Origin: Planctomycetota bacterium | Lineage (GTDB): Bacteria; Planctomycetota; J058; J103 | Assembly: GCA_026004615.1 (NCBI GenBank) | Contig: BPJM01000003.1 | Span: 62,001-126,000 of the forward strand | Length of the DNA: 64,000 nt | Direction: 5' to 3' | Shown: positions 38,293 to 46,534 of the stretch, in pieces | Position numbering within the stretch: position 1 is the first letter of the stretch | How the letters are laid out: each line of letters starts with the position of its first letter | The notes under the pieces: model-generated | What the model saw: the letters and a program-made list of their open reading frames with translations, nothing else | The model's database searches: none | What the model was told of the DNA's origin: nothing | Program-made: the position numbers and the translations under genes

Positions 38293-39576
38293 TCAGGCCG
38301 CCGGCTGGGCGCTGGGCTGGGCGGCCTCGATGCGCACCCGGGTGACGTGCCGCTCGTCGGCCTCGAGCACCGTCAGGCGCACCCCGCCGCACTCCGCGCT
38401 CTCGCCTGCCGCCGGCACCTTGCCCAACAGGTGCATGAGCAGTCCCCCGACGGTCTCGTACTCGCCGTCGGCGGGCAGCTCCAGGCCCAGCTCCTCGTTC
38501 ACCTCCTCGATGCGCAGGCGGGCGTCGACCTCGGCCGCGCTCGGTCCGAGCTGGCGCAGCGGTGGCCGCGCGCCGGCGGCCTCGTCGTACTCGTCCTCGA
38601 TCTCGCCGACGATCTCTTCCAGCACGTCCTCGATCGTCACCAGGCCCGCGGTGCCGCCGTACTCATCGAGCACGATCGCGATGTGGACCTTGCGGCTGCG
38701 GAACTCCTGCAGCAGCGAGCCGATCGTCTTGGTCTCGGGCACGAAGTAGGGCGGGCGCATGAAGGCGCGCACGCGCACCGGTTCGCCGTTGCCCTCGGCG
38801 CGCACCAGGTGGCGCAGCGCGTCCTTCGCGTACAGCACCCCGACGATGTGGTCGCGCGAACCCTCGTAGACCGGGATGCGGCTGTGCCCGCACTGAACCG
38901 CCAGCTCGACCGCCTGCTCCAGGGTGGCGTCCGCCTCGATGATCACCATCTCGGTGCGCGGGGTCATGATCTCGCGCACCTGCACGTTGCGGTATTCGAT
39001 GATCGACTCGATCATGTCGGCTTCCTGGTGGTCGAGCACGCCCTCGCGCTCGCTCTCCAGGGTCGCCGAGCGCAGCTCGTCGAGCAGCTCCTGCGCGCGG
39101 CGCTGCACCGGATCACCGCCGCTGAGCAAGCCGAGCAGCCCGTCGTGCAGCCGGTGCAGCGGCCAGACCAGCGGCGCGAACGCCGCCTCCAGCACCGCCA
39201 TGAAGGAGAGCACCGGCACCAGCAGCCGGTCGGCGTACGCGATCCCGATCACCCGCGGCAACAGCTCCCCGAACAACAGCACCAGCAGCAGCGCGCCGGC
39301 GATGGCCGGCACGGTGCCGAAGCCGCTCGCCCGCGTGGCGAGTGCGACCACCGCGACCAGCAACATGTCCGCGGTCGCGTTGGCCACCGCCGCCGTGAAG
39401 CCGAAGCGCTCGATGCGGTGCAGGTACGCCTCGACGCGCCGGCGGCGTTCGGGGTCCTTGAGCAGCTCGGTGAGCCGGCGCGCGGAATAGCTGCCGAGCG
39501 CACCCTCGGCGACCGAACACAGCACCGACAGTGCGGCGGTCAGGACGAGCGCCGCGCCGTATAAGTACGGCTCCAA
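38293..39576 (-). CDS. CNNM/CorC-type membrane protein with CBS pair and CorC_HlyC domain
   Basis: 427 residues. The start is a TTG at 39576, since no ATG or GTG exists in frame upstream; GGGAGG lies 11 nt before it and the promoter ends 30 bp upstream. A CNNM-type transmembrane domain (about 1-165, four hydrophobic stretches) is followed by a CBS pair (about 190-315, REIMTPRTEMV and IGSLLQEFRSRKVHIAIVLDEYGGTAGLVTIEDVLEEIVGEI region) and a CorC_HlyC domain (about 335-415). Relatives act in Mg2+/Co2+ efflux. The CBS pair should bind adenine nucleotides. Confidence 0.88.
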   Translation of the reverse strand: MEPYLYGAALVLTAALSVLCSVAEGALGSYSARRLTELLKDPERRRRVEAYLHRIERFGFTAAVANATADMLLVAVVALATRASGFGTVPAIAGALLLVLLFGELLPRVIGIAYADRLLVPVLSFMAVLEAAFAPLVWPLHRLHDGLLGLLSGGDPVQRRAQELLDELRSATLESEREGVLDHQEADMIESIIEYRNVQVREIMTPRTEMVIIEADATLEQAVELAVQCGHSRIPVYEGSRDHIVGVLYAKDALRHLVRAEGNGEPVRVRAFMRPPYFVPETKTIGSLLQEFRSRKVHIAIVLDEYGGTAGLVTIEDVLEEIVGEIEDEYDEAAGARPPLRQLGPSAAEVDARLRIEEVNEELGLELPADGEYETVGGLLMHLLGKVPAAGESAECGGVRLTVLEADERHVTRVRIEAAQPSAQPAA

Positions 39577-39605
39577 GACCGGACCGACCTCCCTCGTCCC
39601 TCCCC

Positions 39606-39634
39606 ATCTAACCGCCCGTGCACCGGTGGTGCAA
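39606..39634 (-). promoter_or_regulatory. Sigma70-type promoter of the CorC-like gene
   Basis: On the minus strand TTGCAC (39629-39634), a 17-bp spacer and TTAGAT (39606-39611). The start near 39599 gives a ~23-nt leader before the TTG, supporting that start codon. Confidence 0.55.
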
Positions 39635-39665
39635 GCGGGCGCTGGGCGCGCGCGGCCGCCGCGCG

Positions 39666-39671
39666 TACAAT
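39666..39671 (+). promoter_or_regulatory. -10 element placed for a leaderless transcript
   Basis: TACAAT ends 7 nt before the ATG at 39679, so the transcript would begin at the start codon. The ATG at 39670 overlaps the box and is therefore unlikely. Confidence 0.4.
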
Positions 39672-39678
39672 GGGCCGC

Positions 39679-40764
39679 ATGCACCAGGGGAGCCGGGCTC
39701 CGTTCGTGCGCACCGCCGCGCCGGCGCTGCTCGCGCTGGCGGGGGTGATCGCTGGCCGGCCGGCGCCGGCGCAGCAGCCCTCGCCGGCCGCCGCACCGGC
39801 CGGCGAGGGCGTTGCCGCCCCGCCGCCGGCACCCTCCCCGGCCGAGATCGATCTGGCGGCGGCGGAGGCGCTGCGCGCTGCCGGCCGCCACGAGGATGCG
39901 CTTGGGTGGTACGAGCGGGCGATCGAGCGGGGCAGCGGCCAGGTGCGCGCGCAGGCGCTGTTCGGCGCCGGGGAGGCGGAGCTGGCGCTGGGACGCCACT
40001 ACGAGGCGTACCTGCGGTTCGACCGGCTGCTGCGCGAGCACGCCGATTTCCCGGCGCTCGGACGCGCGATCCAGCGCAGCTACGAGATCGGCGTCGCCTT
40101 CATCGAGGGCAAGGCCCGGCGGCCTTGGCTGTGCTGGCAGGTGCGCAGCCCGGCGCTGGGCGCGGAGATCCTGGCGCGGCTGGTCGACAACTACCAGGAG
40201 AACTACTTCGATTACGCGCTGCTGCTGATCGGCGATCACCACTTCGCCGAGGGCGAGTGGCGGCGCGCCGCGGACGCCTACCTGCGGCTGGAACAGGAGT
40301 TCCCCGACAGCGAGTGGGCGGGTACGGCGCTGCTGCGGCGCGCGCTCTGTGAGCTGGAGCTGAGCGCGGGCTATCGCTACGACGACCAGCCGGTGCGGCG
40401 GGCCGAGCAGTTGCTGCTGGAGTATTTGCGCCGCTACCCGCGGGGTGATCGCGTGCCCGAGGCGCGCGCGGCGCTCGGGCGCATCGCCGAGATGCGGGCG
40501 CGGCTGTATCTGGACAACGCCCGCTACTACCTGCGCAACGAGGGCCGGCCGCGCGCGGCGCTGGTCTACCTGGAGGCCGTGCTGCGGGAGTGCCCGCTCG
40601 CCGAGGCGGCCGCCCGCGCGCCGGCGCTCCTGGAGCAGGTGGCGGCGCGGGCGCGCGCGCAGGGCGACGGAGCGGTGGCCGAGCGCGCCCTGCGGCTGGC
40701 CGGCGAGCTCGCGCGCGTACGTGCCGCCGCCGCCACCCCCAGCGCCACGGGGACTGAGAGGTGA
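39679..40764 (+). CDS. Secreted TPR protein, BamD-like
   Basis: 361 residues. The signal peptide ends near PAPAQQ (~30) without a lipobox. A Pro/Ala linker is followed by TPR-like helical pairs (about 55-320), including HEDALGWYERAIERG and the BamD-like pattern YRLEQEFPDSEWA and AEQLLLEYLRRYPRGDRVPEA. BamD scaffolds the beta-barrel assembly machine. The missing lipid anchor and the larger size make an exact BamD assignment uncertain. It overlaps the LptE-like gene by 4 nt (GTGA), linking OMP and LPS assembly. Confidence 0.75.
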   Translation: MHQGSRAPFVRTAAPALLALAGVIAGRPAPAQQPSPAAAPAGEGVAAPPPAPSPAEIDLAAAEALRAAGRHEDALGWYERAIERGSGQVRAQALFGAGEAELALGRHYEAYLRFDRLLREHADFPALGRAIQRSYEIGVAFIEGKARRPWLCWQVRSPALGAEILARLVDNYQENYFDYALLLIGDHHFAEGEWRRAADAYLRLEQEFPDSEWAGTALLRRALCELELSAGYRYDDQPVRRAEQLLLEYLRRYPRGDRVPEARAALGRIAEMRARLYLDNARYYLRNEGRPRAALVYLEAVLRECPLAEAAARAPALLEQVAARARAQGDGAVAERALRLAGELARVRAAAATPSATGTER

Positions 40765-41264
40765 GGCGGGGGCTGGCGCTGCTGGCGGCGGCGGCGCTGC
40801 TCGCCGGCGGCTGCGGCTATCGCATGGGCTTCCGGCCGGTGGCGGGGGCCTCGGCGGTGGCGCTCGAGGTGTTCGACAACACCACCGACCGGCGCGAGCT
40901 GGAGCTGGAGCTGACGGCGGCGGTGGCGCGCGAGCTGCTGCGCCGGACCGGGCTGGCCCTGGTGCGCTCGCCCGCCGAGGCCGACCTGGTGCTGCGCGGC
41001 CGCATCGAGCGCTTCGACGAACGGGTCACGGTCGAGGGGCGGCGCGACGAGGTGCTGGCCGCGAGCGCGCGCATGCGGGTGCGGGTGCGGCTGGAACGTC
41101 CCGGGGGCGAGCTGGTGCGCGAGCGCGTGCTGGAGGAGAGCGCGGACTTTGGCGGTCCGGGGCTCGGCGGGGGCCCGCTCGCGCGCACGGCGGAGCTCGC
41201 GCAGGTGCAGCGCGAGTTGTTCGAGCTGCTGGCGGAGCGCATCGTCATGGTGCTCGAGCAGTAG
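40761..41264 (+). CDS. LPS-assembly lipoprotein LptE-like
   Basis: 167 residues. The GTG lies in the GTGA overlap with the TPR gene. The signal peptide ends in a lipobox-like LLAGGC (Cys18). The mature part shows the LptE pattern: an opening GYRMGF, ALEVFDNTTDRRELELELT, then RTGLALVRSPAEADLVLRGRI. LptE plugs the LptD barrel that inserts LPS in the outer leaflet. LptD is not in the window. Confidence 0.8.
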   Translation: MRRGLALLAAAALLAGGCGYRMGFRPVAGASAVALEVFDNTTDRRELELELTAAVARELLRRTGLALVRSPAEADLVLRGRIERFDERVTVEGRRDEVLAASARMRVRVRLERPGGELVRERVLEESADFGGPGLGGGPLARTAELAQVQRELFELLAERIVMVLEQ

Positions 41265-41287
41265 TCGCGGCCGCGGTCCGGGGCGGC

Positions 41288-41317
41288 TTGCCCGAGGCGC
41301 CGGGCAGCCCCTATACT
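41288..41317 (+). promoter_or_regulatory. Sigma70-type promoter of the ymdB-xseA-xseB-ispA operon
   Basis: TTGCCC (41288-41293), an 18-bp spacer and TATACT (41312-41317). The start is near 41324; the leader contains AGGAGG at 41354. Confidence 0.55.
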
Positions 41318-41364
41318 GCGCGTCGCCCGCCGTACAGGCCGCGGCGCGGGCGCAGGAGGCGAGC

Positions 41365-42168
41365 TTGCAGCTGCGGGTGCTGCTCATCGGCGACATCGTC
41401 GGCGCGCCCGGCATGAAGCTGGTCGAGCGGGCGGTCCCGCGGCTGCGCGCGCGCGAGGGACTGGAGCTGGTGGTCGCCAACGCCGAGAACGCCGCCGGCG
41501 GCGCCGGGATCACGCGCGCGCTCGCCGAGCGGTTGTTCGCGGCCGGGGTCGATCTGATCACGCTCGGCGACCACGCTTTCGACCGGCGCGAGGCGCTGCG
41601 CTACCTCGCGGAGGAGCGTCGGCTGGTGCGGCCGCTCAACTATTCCCGCCGCGCGGTGGGGCGCGGCCTCACCCTGTACGACACCCCGAGCGGCTACACC
41701 GTGGGGCTGTTCCAGCTGCAGGGGCGGGCCTTCATCGACCGGCCGGCGGACTGCCCCTTCGCCGCCGCCGACGAGGCGGTGCGCGAGCTCGGCGGGCGGG
41801 CGCGGGTGCTGTTGTGCGACATGCACGCGGAGGCGACCAGCGAGAAGATGGCGATGGGATGGCACCTCGACGGCCGCGCCAGCGCCGTCTTCGGGACCCA
41901 TACCCATGTGCCGACCGCCGACGAGCGGGTGCTGCCGGGCGGGACCGCGTACATCACCGACCTCGGCATGAGCGGTCCCTACGAGTCGGTGATCGGCAGC
42001 CGCATCGAGCCGGTGCTCGCCTACTTCACCACCGGCATGCCGCACCGCTTCGGCGTCGCCACCGGGGACGTGCGGCTGTGCGGGGCGGTGGTGACGGTGG
42101 AGCCCGAGACCGGCCGGGCGCTCGGGATCCGGCGCCTGCAGCTGCGGGCGGAGGAGGTGGCGGGGTGA
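41365..42168 (+). CDS. ymdB: YmdB-family metallophosphoesterase
   Basis: 267 residues, the family size. The start is a TTG at 41365 with a perfect AGGAGG 5 nt upstream; no ATG or GTG fits before the first conserved strand. Metal-binding motifs are VLLIGDIVGAPG, VANAENAAGG, LGDHAFDRRE, CDMHAEATSEK and FGTHTHVPTAD. The usual GNH is GDH here. YmdB proteins are 2',3'-cyclic-nucleotide phosphodiesterases often linked to rny. It overlaps xseA by 4 nt. Confidence 0.92.
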   Translation: MQLRVLLIGDIVGAPGMKLVERAVPRLRAREGLELVVANAENAAGGAGITRALAERLFAAGVDLITLGDHAFDRREALRYLAEERRLVRPLNYSRRAVGRGLTLYDTPSGYTVGLFQLQGRAFIDRPADCPFAAADEAVRELGGRARVLLCDMHAEATSEKMAMGWHLDGRASAVFGTHTHVPTADERVLPGGTAYITDLGMSGPYESVIGSRIEPVLAYFTTGMPHRFGVATGDVRLCGAVVTVEPETGRALGIRRLQLRAEEVAG

Positions 42169-43457
42169 GCGGGCTCGGGGCCGGTCTGCAGCGCAGCCAG
42201 GCAGCGGCAGCGCCGGATGGCGAGCCGCGGCGCGTGCTGGGGGTCTCCGAGCTCAACCGCGCGGTCCGGGCGCTGCTGGAGGGCGAGCTGCCGCCGGTGT
42301 GGGTCGCAGGCGAGGTCTCCAACCTGCGGCGGCCTGGTTCGGGACACCTCTACCTCAGCCTCAAGGACGAGGGCGGGCAGCTGCGCGCCGTCATGTGGCG
42401 GCACGCCGCGCAGCGGCTGCGCTTTCCGCTCGCCGACGGCATGGAGGTGGTCTGCTACGGGCGGGTGACGGTCTACGAGCCGCGCGGGGAGTACCAGCTG
42501 GCGATCGAGCAGCTGGAGCCGCGGGGCGTGGGCGCGGCGCAGTTGGCGCTGCAGGCTCTCAAGCGGCGGCTGGCGGCGGAGGGGCTGTTCGAGCCCGGGC
42601 GCAAGCGGCCGCTGCCGCGCTTCCCGCGCACGGTGGCGCTGGTGACCTCGCCCAGCGGGGCAGCGGTGCGCGACATGCTGGAGGTGCTGGCGCGCCGCTG
42701 GCCGCGGCTGCGGGTGCTGCTCTGCCCGGTGCGGGTGCAGGGCGAGGGCGCGGCGCGCGAGATCGAGGCGGCGCTGCGTGCGGTGAGCGAGCACGGCGCC
42801 GCCGAGGTGGTGATCGTCGGGCGCGGCGGCGGCTCGGCCGAGGACCTGTGGGCCTTCAACGACGAAGGGGTGGCGCGCGCCATCGCCGCCTCGCGCGCGC
42901 CGGTGATCTCCAGCGTCGGGCATGCGATCGACACCACGATCGCCGACCTGGTCGCCGACCGCCGCGCGCTCACGCCGACCGAGGCGGCGGAGCTGGCGAC
43001 CCCGGTGCTGCACGAGGTGCTGGCCGATCTGGAGGGAGTGCGCCGCCGGCTCGGGCGGGCGCTGCTGGGCACCGCCGGCCGGGCGCGCGAGCGGCTGCAG
43101 GCGCTCGCGCGGCGCTGGGGGCTGCGCGAACCCCTGGAGCGGGTGCGGCGGCTGGGGCGCCAGCTCGACGAGACGGCACAGCGGCTGGAGCGCGCCGGCA
43201 GCCGGGAGCGGGAGCGGCGGCAGGCGCAGCTGGGCCGCCTGGCGGAGCGGCTGCAGGCGCTGAGCCCCCTCGCAGTGCTGGCGCGCGGCTACAGCATCAC
43301 GCTGCGCGAGACCGACGGTCAGCCGGTGCGGGATGCCAGCATCCTGGTGCCGGGCGAGCGGCTGCGCACGCTGGTGGAACAGGGGGAGATCGTCTCGGAG
43401 GTCATCGCGACATGTCCGCGCAGGGAGCAGGCGACGAGGACGCCGGCGCCGGGCTGA
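42165..43457 (+). CDS. xseA: Exodeoxyribonuclease VII large subunit
   Basis: 430 residues, full length. The GTG is in a GTGA overlap with ymdB. The OB domain (about 20-120) has PPVWVAGEVSNLRRPGSGHLY. The catalytic domain has VALVTSPSGAAVRDML, IVGRGGGSAEDLWAFND and ISSVGHAIDTTIADLVADRRALTPTEAAE-type sequence, followed by a helical region (about 285-370) and GYSITLRETDG. It degrades single-stranded DNA with XseB. Confidence 0.96.
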   Translation: MSGLGAGLQRSQAAAAPDGEPRRVLGVSELNRAVRALLEGELPPVWVAGEVSNLRRPGSGHLYLSLKDEGGQLRAVMWRHAAQRLRFPLADGMEVVCYGRVTVYEPRGEYQLAIEQLEPRGVGAAQLALQALKRRLAAEGLFEPGRKRPLPRFPRTVALVTSPSGAAVRDMLEVLARRWPRLRVLLCPVRVQGEGAAREIEAALRAVSEHGAAEVVIVGRGGGSAEDLWAFNDEGVARAIAASRAPVISSVGHAIDTTIADLVADRRALTPTEAAELATPVLHEVLADLEGVRRRLGRALLGTAGRARERLQALARRWGLREPLERVRRLGRQLDETAQRLERAGSRERERRQAQLGRLAERLQALSPLAVLARGYSITLRETDGQPVRDASILVPGERLRTLVEQGEIVSEVIATCPRREQATRTPAPG

Positions 43458-43858
43458 ACTTCGAGCAGGCGTACGAGGAGCTGGAGCGCGAGGTCGGCCG
43501 GCTGGAGAGCGGCGAGCTGCGGCTGGGCGAGGCGCTGGCCAGCTACGAGCGGGCAGTGGCGCTGCTGCGGCGCTGCTACCGCATCCTGGAGCAAGCCGAG
43601 CAGCGCCTGGAGCTGCTGGTGCGCGAGCAGGACGGCACCCTGCTGACGCGCGAGCTCGATCTCGCAGCGCTGCGCGCGGAGACCGCCCGCGGGGAGATCC
43701 GGCTGCAGGGCCTGCCGCCCGCCGGTGTGCAGGCCGACGGGGGCGGTGGGGCCGGGGAGCGGGCGCCGGCGCCCGCTGCGGCGCGCCCGGCCGGCCGGGA
43801 GCGCAGCGGCGGGCGCGGGCCGGTGGCCGGCGGCCCCTCGCTGTTCGACCGGCCGTGA
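43412..43858 (+). CDS. xseB: Exodeoxyribonuclease VII small subunit, with long C-terminal tail
   Basis: 148 residues against ~70-80 for typical XseB. The ATG at 43412 lies 46 nt inside xseA. The XseB core (about 15-75) has NFEQAYEELEREVGRLESGELRLGEAL and RYEREV-like helices. The extra ~65 residues are Gly/Pro/Arg-rich and end in GGPSLFDRP. The tail keeps coding-frame character and a 4-nt overlap with ispA. Confidence 0.9.
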   Translation: MSAQGAGDEDAGAGLNFEQAYEELEREVGRLESGELRLGEALASYERAVALLRRCYRILEQAEQRLELLVREQDGTLLTRELDLAALRAETARGEIRLQGLPPAGVQADGGGGAGERAPAPAAARPAGRERSGGRGPVAGGPSLFDRP

Positions 43859-44766
43859 GCGCCGAGCTGCAGCTCGGGGCGCGGCTGGCCGAGCTGGCGG
43901 CGCAGACCGAGCGCCAGCTGGAGCGGGTGCTGCCGCCGCCGGAGGCCGAGCCTCGCGAGCTGAGCGAGGCGATGCGGTATGCGGTGCTCGGGGGCGGCAA
44001 GCGGGTGCGCCCGGCGCTGGCGCTGTTGTTCTGCGAGGCGGTGTGCGGCGCCGCGGAGCCGGCGCTGCCGGTGGCGGCGGCGCTGGAGTGCGTGCACGTC
44101 TATTCGCTGGTGCACGACGATCTGCCGGCCATGGACGACGACGCGCTGCGGCGCGGCCGCCCCACCTGCCACAAGGTCTACGGCGAGGCGCTCGCCATCC
44201 TGTGCGGCGACGCCCTGCTGACGCTGGCGTTCGAGCTGCTCGCCGCCGGCATCGGCGAGCCGGCGCGCGCCGTGGCGGTCGTGCGCGAGCTGGCGGGCGC
44301 GGCGGGGCATGCGGGCATGGTGGGCGGGCAGGTGCTGGATCTGCGGGGTGAGGGGCGGACCGGGATCGCCCCGCAGCGGGACGAGCAGGCACTGGTGGCG
44401 ATCCACCGCCGCAAGACCGCGGCGCTGATCCGCGCTGCCTGCACCTGCGGGGCGCTGGCCGGCGGGGCGCCAGCGCACTGGCAGGCGGCGGCGGCGGGAT
44501 ATGGCGAGGCGGTGGGCTTATTGTTCCAGGTGACCGACGACCTGCTGGACGTGACCGCGAGTACCGCCGAGCTGGGCAAGACCGCGGGCAAGGACGCGCG
44601 CGCGGGCAAGCTCACCTACCCGGCGCTGCTGGGGCTCGAGGGGACGCGCGCGCGCGCGGCTGCACTCGCCGCGCGCGCCACCGAGGCGCTCGCCCCGCTG
44701 CCGGCGAGCCCGGCGCGCGAGCAGCTCGCCGCGCTCGCGGTGTGGATCCGCGACCGCCGGCGCTAG
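43855..44766 (+). CDS. ispA: Short-chain polyprenyl (farnesyl/geranylgeranyl) diphosphate synthase
   Basis: 303 residues. The GTG is in a GTGA overlap with xseB. The first Asp-rich motif is DDLPAMDDD (88-96, the DDxxxxD type of bacterial short-chain enzymes), the second DDLLD (228-232). GGKRVRP (47-53) binds diphosphate. The residues before the first motif (HVYSLVHDD) suggest a C15 or C20 product. The xseA-xseB-ispA order is a widely conserved arrangement. Confidence 0.94.
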   Translation: MSAELQLGARLAELAAQTERQLERVLPPPEAEPRELSEAMRYAVLGGGKRVRPALALLFCEAVCGAAEPALPVAAALECVHVYSLVHDDLPAMDDDALRRGRPTCHKVYGEALAILCGDALLTLAFELLAAGIGEPARAVAVVRELAGAAGHAGMVGGQVLDLRGEGRTGIAPQRDEQALVAIHRRKTAALIRAACTCGALAGGAPAHWQAAAAGYGEAVGLLFQVTDDLLDVTASTAELGKTAGKDARAGKLTYPALLGLEGTRARAAALAARATEALAPLPASPAREQLAALAVWIRDRRR

Positions 44767-44784
44767 CGCTTCGGAGGCGTGCCC

Positions 44785-46521
44785 ATGCAGTGGCAGCAGC
44801 CGCAGGTGCTCCTGCTCCTGCCGGTGCTGCTGCTGGGGCTGTGGTGGGCGGCGCGGCGCCGGGCGCGCCCGCGCGAGCAGCTCTGGCCGAGCCTGCTGAT
44901 CTGGCGGCGGGTGCTGGAGCAGAGCGGGCCGGCCGCGGCGGCGGCCGCCGGCCGGCGGCCGCCGCTGGGCCCGCTGGTGCTGGGCGGCGGGGCCGTGGTG
45001 CTGCTGGTGCTGGCGGCGGCCGGGCCGCGGGTGCGCGTGCCGGACGGCCAGCAGCCGCGGCTGGGCCTGCTGATCGACACCTCGCCCAGCACCCAGGCCC
45101 GGGCAGCCGGCGGCGGCACGCGCCGGCAGGCGCTGCAGGCGCTCGGCAGGGCGGTGCAGGCGCTGGTGCCGCCGGCGCGGCTGCTCGCGAGCGAGGTCGG
45201 CGAGACCGCCGGTGAGCTCGCAGCGCTGGGAGCGGGTGGGCTGGAGCCGCTCGCCCGGGCGGCGCTCGCGCTGCGCAGCCGCGGCGCCCAGGTGGTGGTG
45301 GTGGTGGCGGATCGGGTGCTCGAGCCCCCTTGGGAGCCGGGACCCGATGCGCCGGGCTGGGTGAGTCTGGTGCCCGCGGCCCCGGCGCTGCCCAACGCGG
45401 GCATCGTGCGCGCGGGTGCGCGGCCGGCCGGGCAGGCACTGGCGGTGCTGCTCGCCGTGGGTGCCGACAGCCCGCCGGGCAGCGAGCCCGTAGCGGCAGT
45501 CGAACTGCGCCTGCAGGCGCCGGGGCAGCCCGAGCGGGTGCTCGCCCGCGCGCCCGCCGCCCGCTTCGCGCGGCCCGCGGCGGTGCACCTGGAGCTTGTG
45601 CCGCCGCCGGCCGGGCCGTTCGCCATCGCGGTGCGGCCGCTGGGAGCGGACGGGACGGCGCTGGGCGACGGGCTGTCCGCCGACGATCGCGTCGAGTGGG
45701 AGCCCCCCGGCGCCCCGGTGCGGCTGTGGGCCCGCCCGGGGCTGCAGGCGCTGCCGCTGCTGGTGCGCCGCGCTCTGGTGGCCGCGGGCGGCAGCTGGGC
45801 CGGCGCGGCCGCGACCGCCGAGGTCGAGGTCGACTTCGCTGCTCCGGCGGGGGCCGCCGCCGCGCCGCCGGCCGGCGGCGAGCCCGGGGGGGCGGCGCTG
45901 CGAGCGCGGCTGCTGCTGGCGCCGGCCGCAGGGGCGGGTCCGCCCGCGGGGGCGCTGGTGCTGCGGCCCGGACCGCCGCTGTGGTATACCGACCCGGCGG
46001 GGCTCGAGCTGCCGCTCGCGCCGGCGCCGCCGCCGGCGGAGCTGCGGGCATTGCTCGTCGATGCGCACGGGCGCGCGGTGGCCGGGGCGCGCGAGGGGCT
46101 CGGCGAGCGGCTGTTCTGGATCGGCGTGCCGCTCGGCGAGCCCGCGCTGGCCGCCGCCTGGAGCGCGCACCCCTCGCTGCCGGTGATGCTCGCCGAGGCG
46201 CTCGGCTGGCTGGCGGGTCGCGAACCCACCGCGGCGGGCTGGCGCGCCCGCGGCCTGCTCGATGCGCGCGAGAGCGCGGAGGCGGTGGGGGGAGCGCCGC
46301 AGGGCGGGCTCGCGCAGGTGCGCGCGGCGCTCGAGGCGGCGCGGGCGGGCGCGGCCAGGGCGCCGCGCCCGCTCGCCTCCGCGCTCGCCGCCCTGGCCGC
46401 GGTGCTCGCGCTGCTCGGCTGGCGCGAAGGCGCGCGCCAGGCGCTGCGCCGCGCGGGTGCGAGCGCTCGCGCGGCAGGGCGGGCAGCGCCGGGTTACCAT
46501 CCGGCCCGGCCGGGATCGTGA
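44785..46521 (+). CDS. BatA/VWA-like membrane protein
   Basis: 578 residues. The ATG at 44785 has CGGAGG 7 nt upstream; the GTG at 44779 is too close to it. Two N-terminal membrane helices (about 7-23 and 62-80) match the BatA N-terminal module. A MIDAS-like DTSPS (98-102) begins a von Willebrand A-like domain. A long Pro/Ala-rich region follows (about 185-420), then a helix near the C-terminus (about 535-553). The usual partners (MoxR ATPase, DUF58) are absent. A role in envelope or stress complexes is inferred. Confidence 0.65.
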   Translation: MQWQQPQVLLLLPVLLLGLWWAARRRARPREQLWPSLLIWRRVLEQSGPAAAAAAGRRPPLGPLVLGGGAVVLLVLAAAGPRVRVPDGQQPRLGLLIDTSPSTQARAAGGGTRRQALQALGRAVQALVPPARLLASEVGETAGELAALGAGGLEPLARAALALRSRGAQVVVVVADRVLEPPWEPGPDAPGWVSLVPAAPALPNAGIVRAGARPAGQALAVLLAVGADSPPGSEPVAAVELRLQAPGQPERVLARAPAARFARPAAVHLELVPPPAGPFAIAVRPLGADGTALGDGLSADDRVEWEPPGAPVRLWARPGLQALPLLVRRALVAAGGSWAGAAATAEVEVDFAAPAGAAAAPPAGGEPGGAALRARLLLAPAAGAGPPAGALVLRPGPPLWYTDPAGLELPLAPAPPPAELRALLVDAHGRAVAGAREGLGERLFWIGVPLGEPALAAAWSAHPSLPVMLAEALGWLAGREPTAAGWRARGLLDARESAEAVGGAPQGGLAQVRAALEAARAGAARAPRPLASALAALAAVLALLGWREGARQALRRAGASARAAGRAAPGYHPARPGS

Positions 46522-46534
46522 GGAGAGGCGGGCG

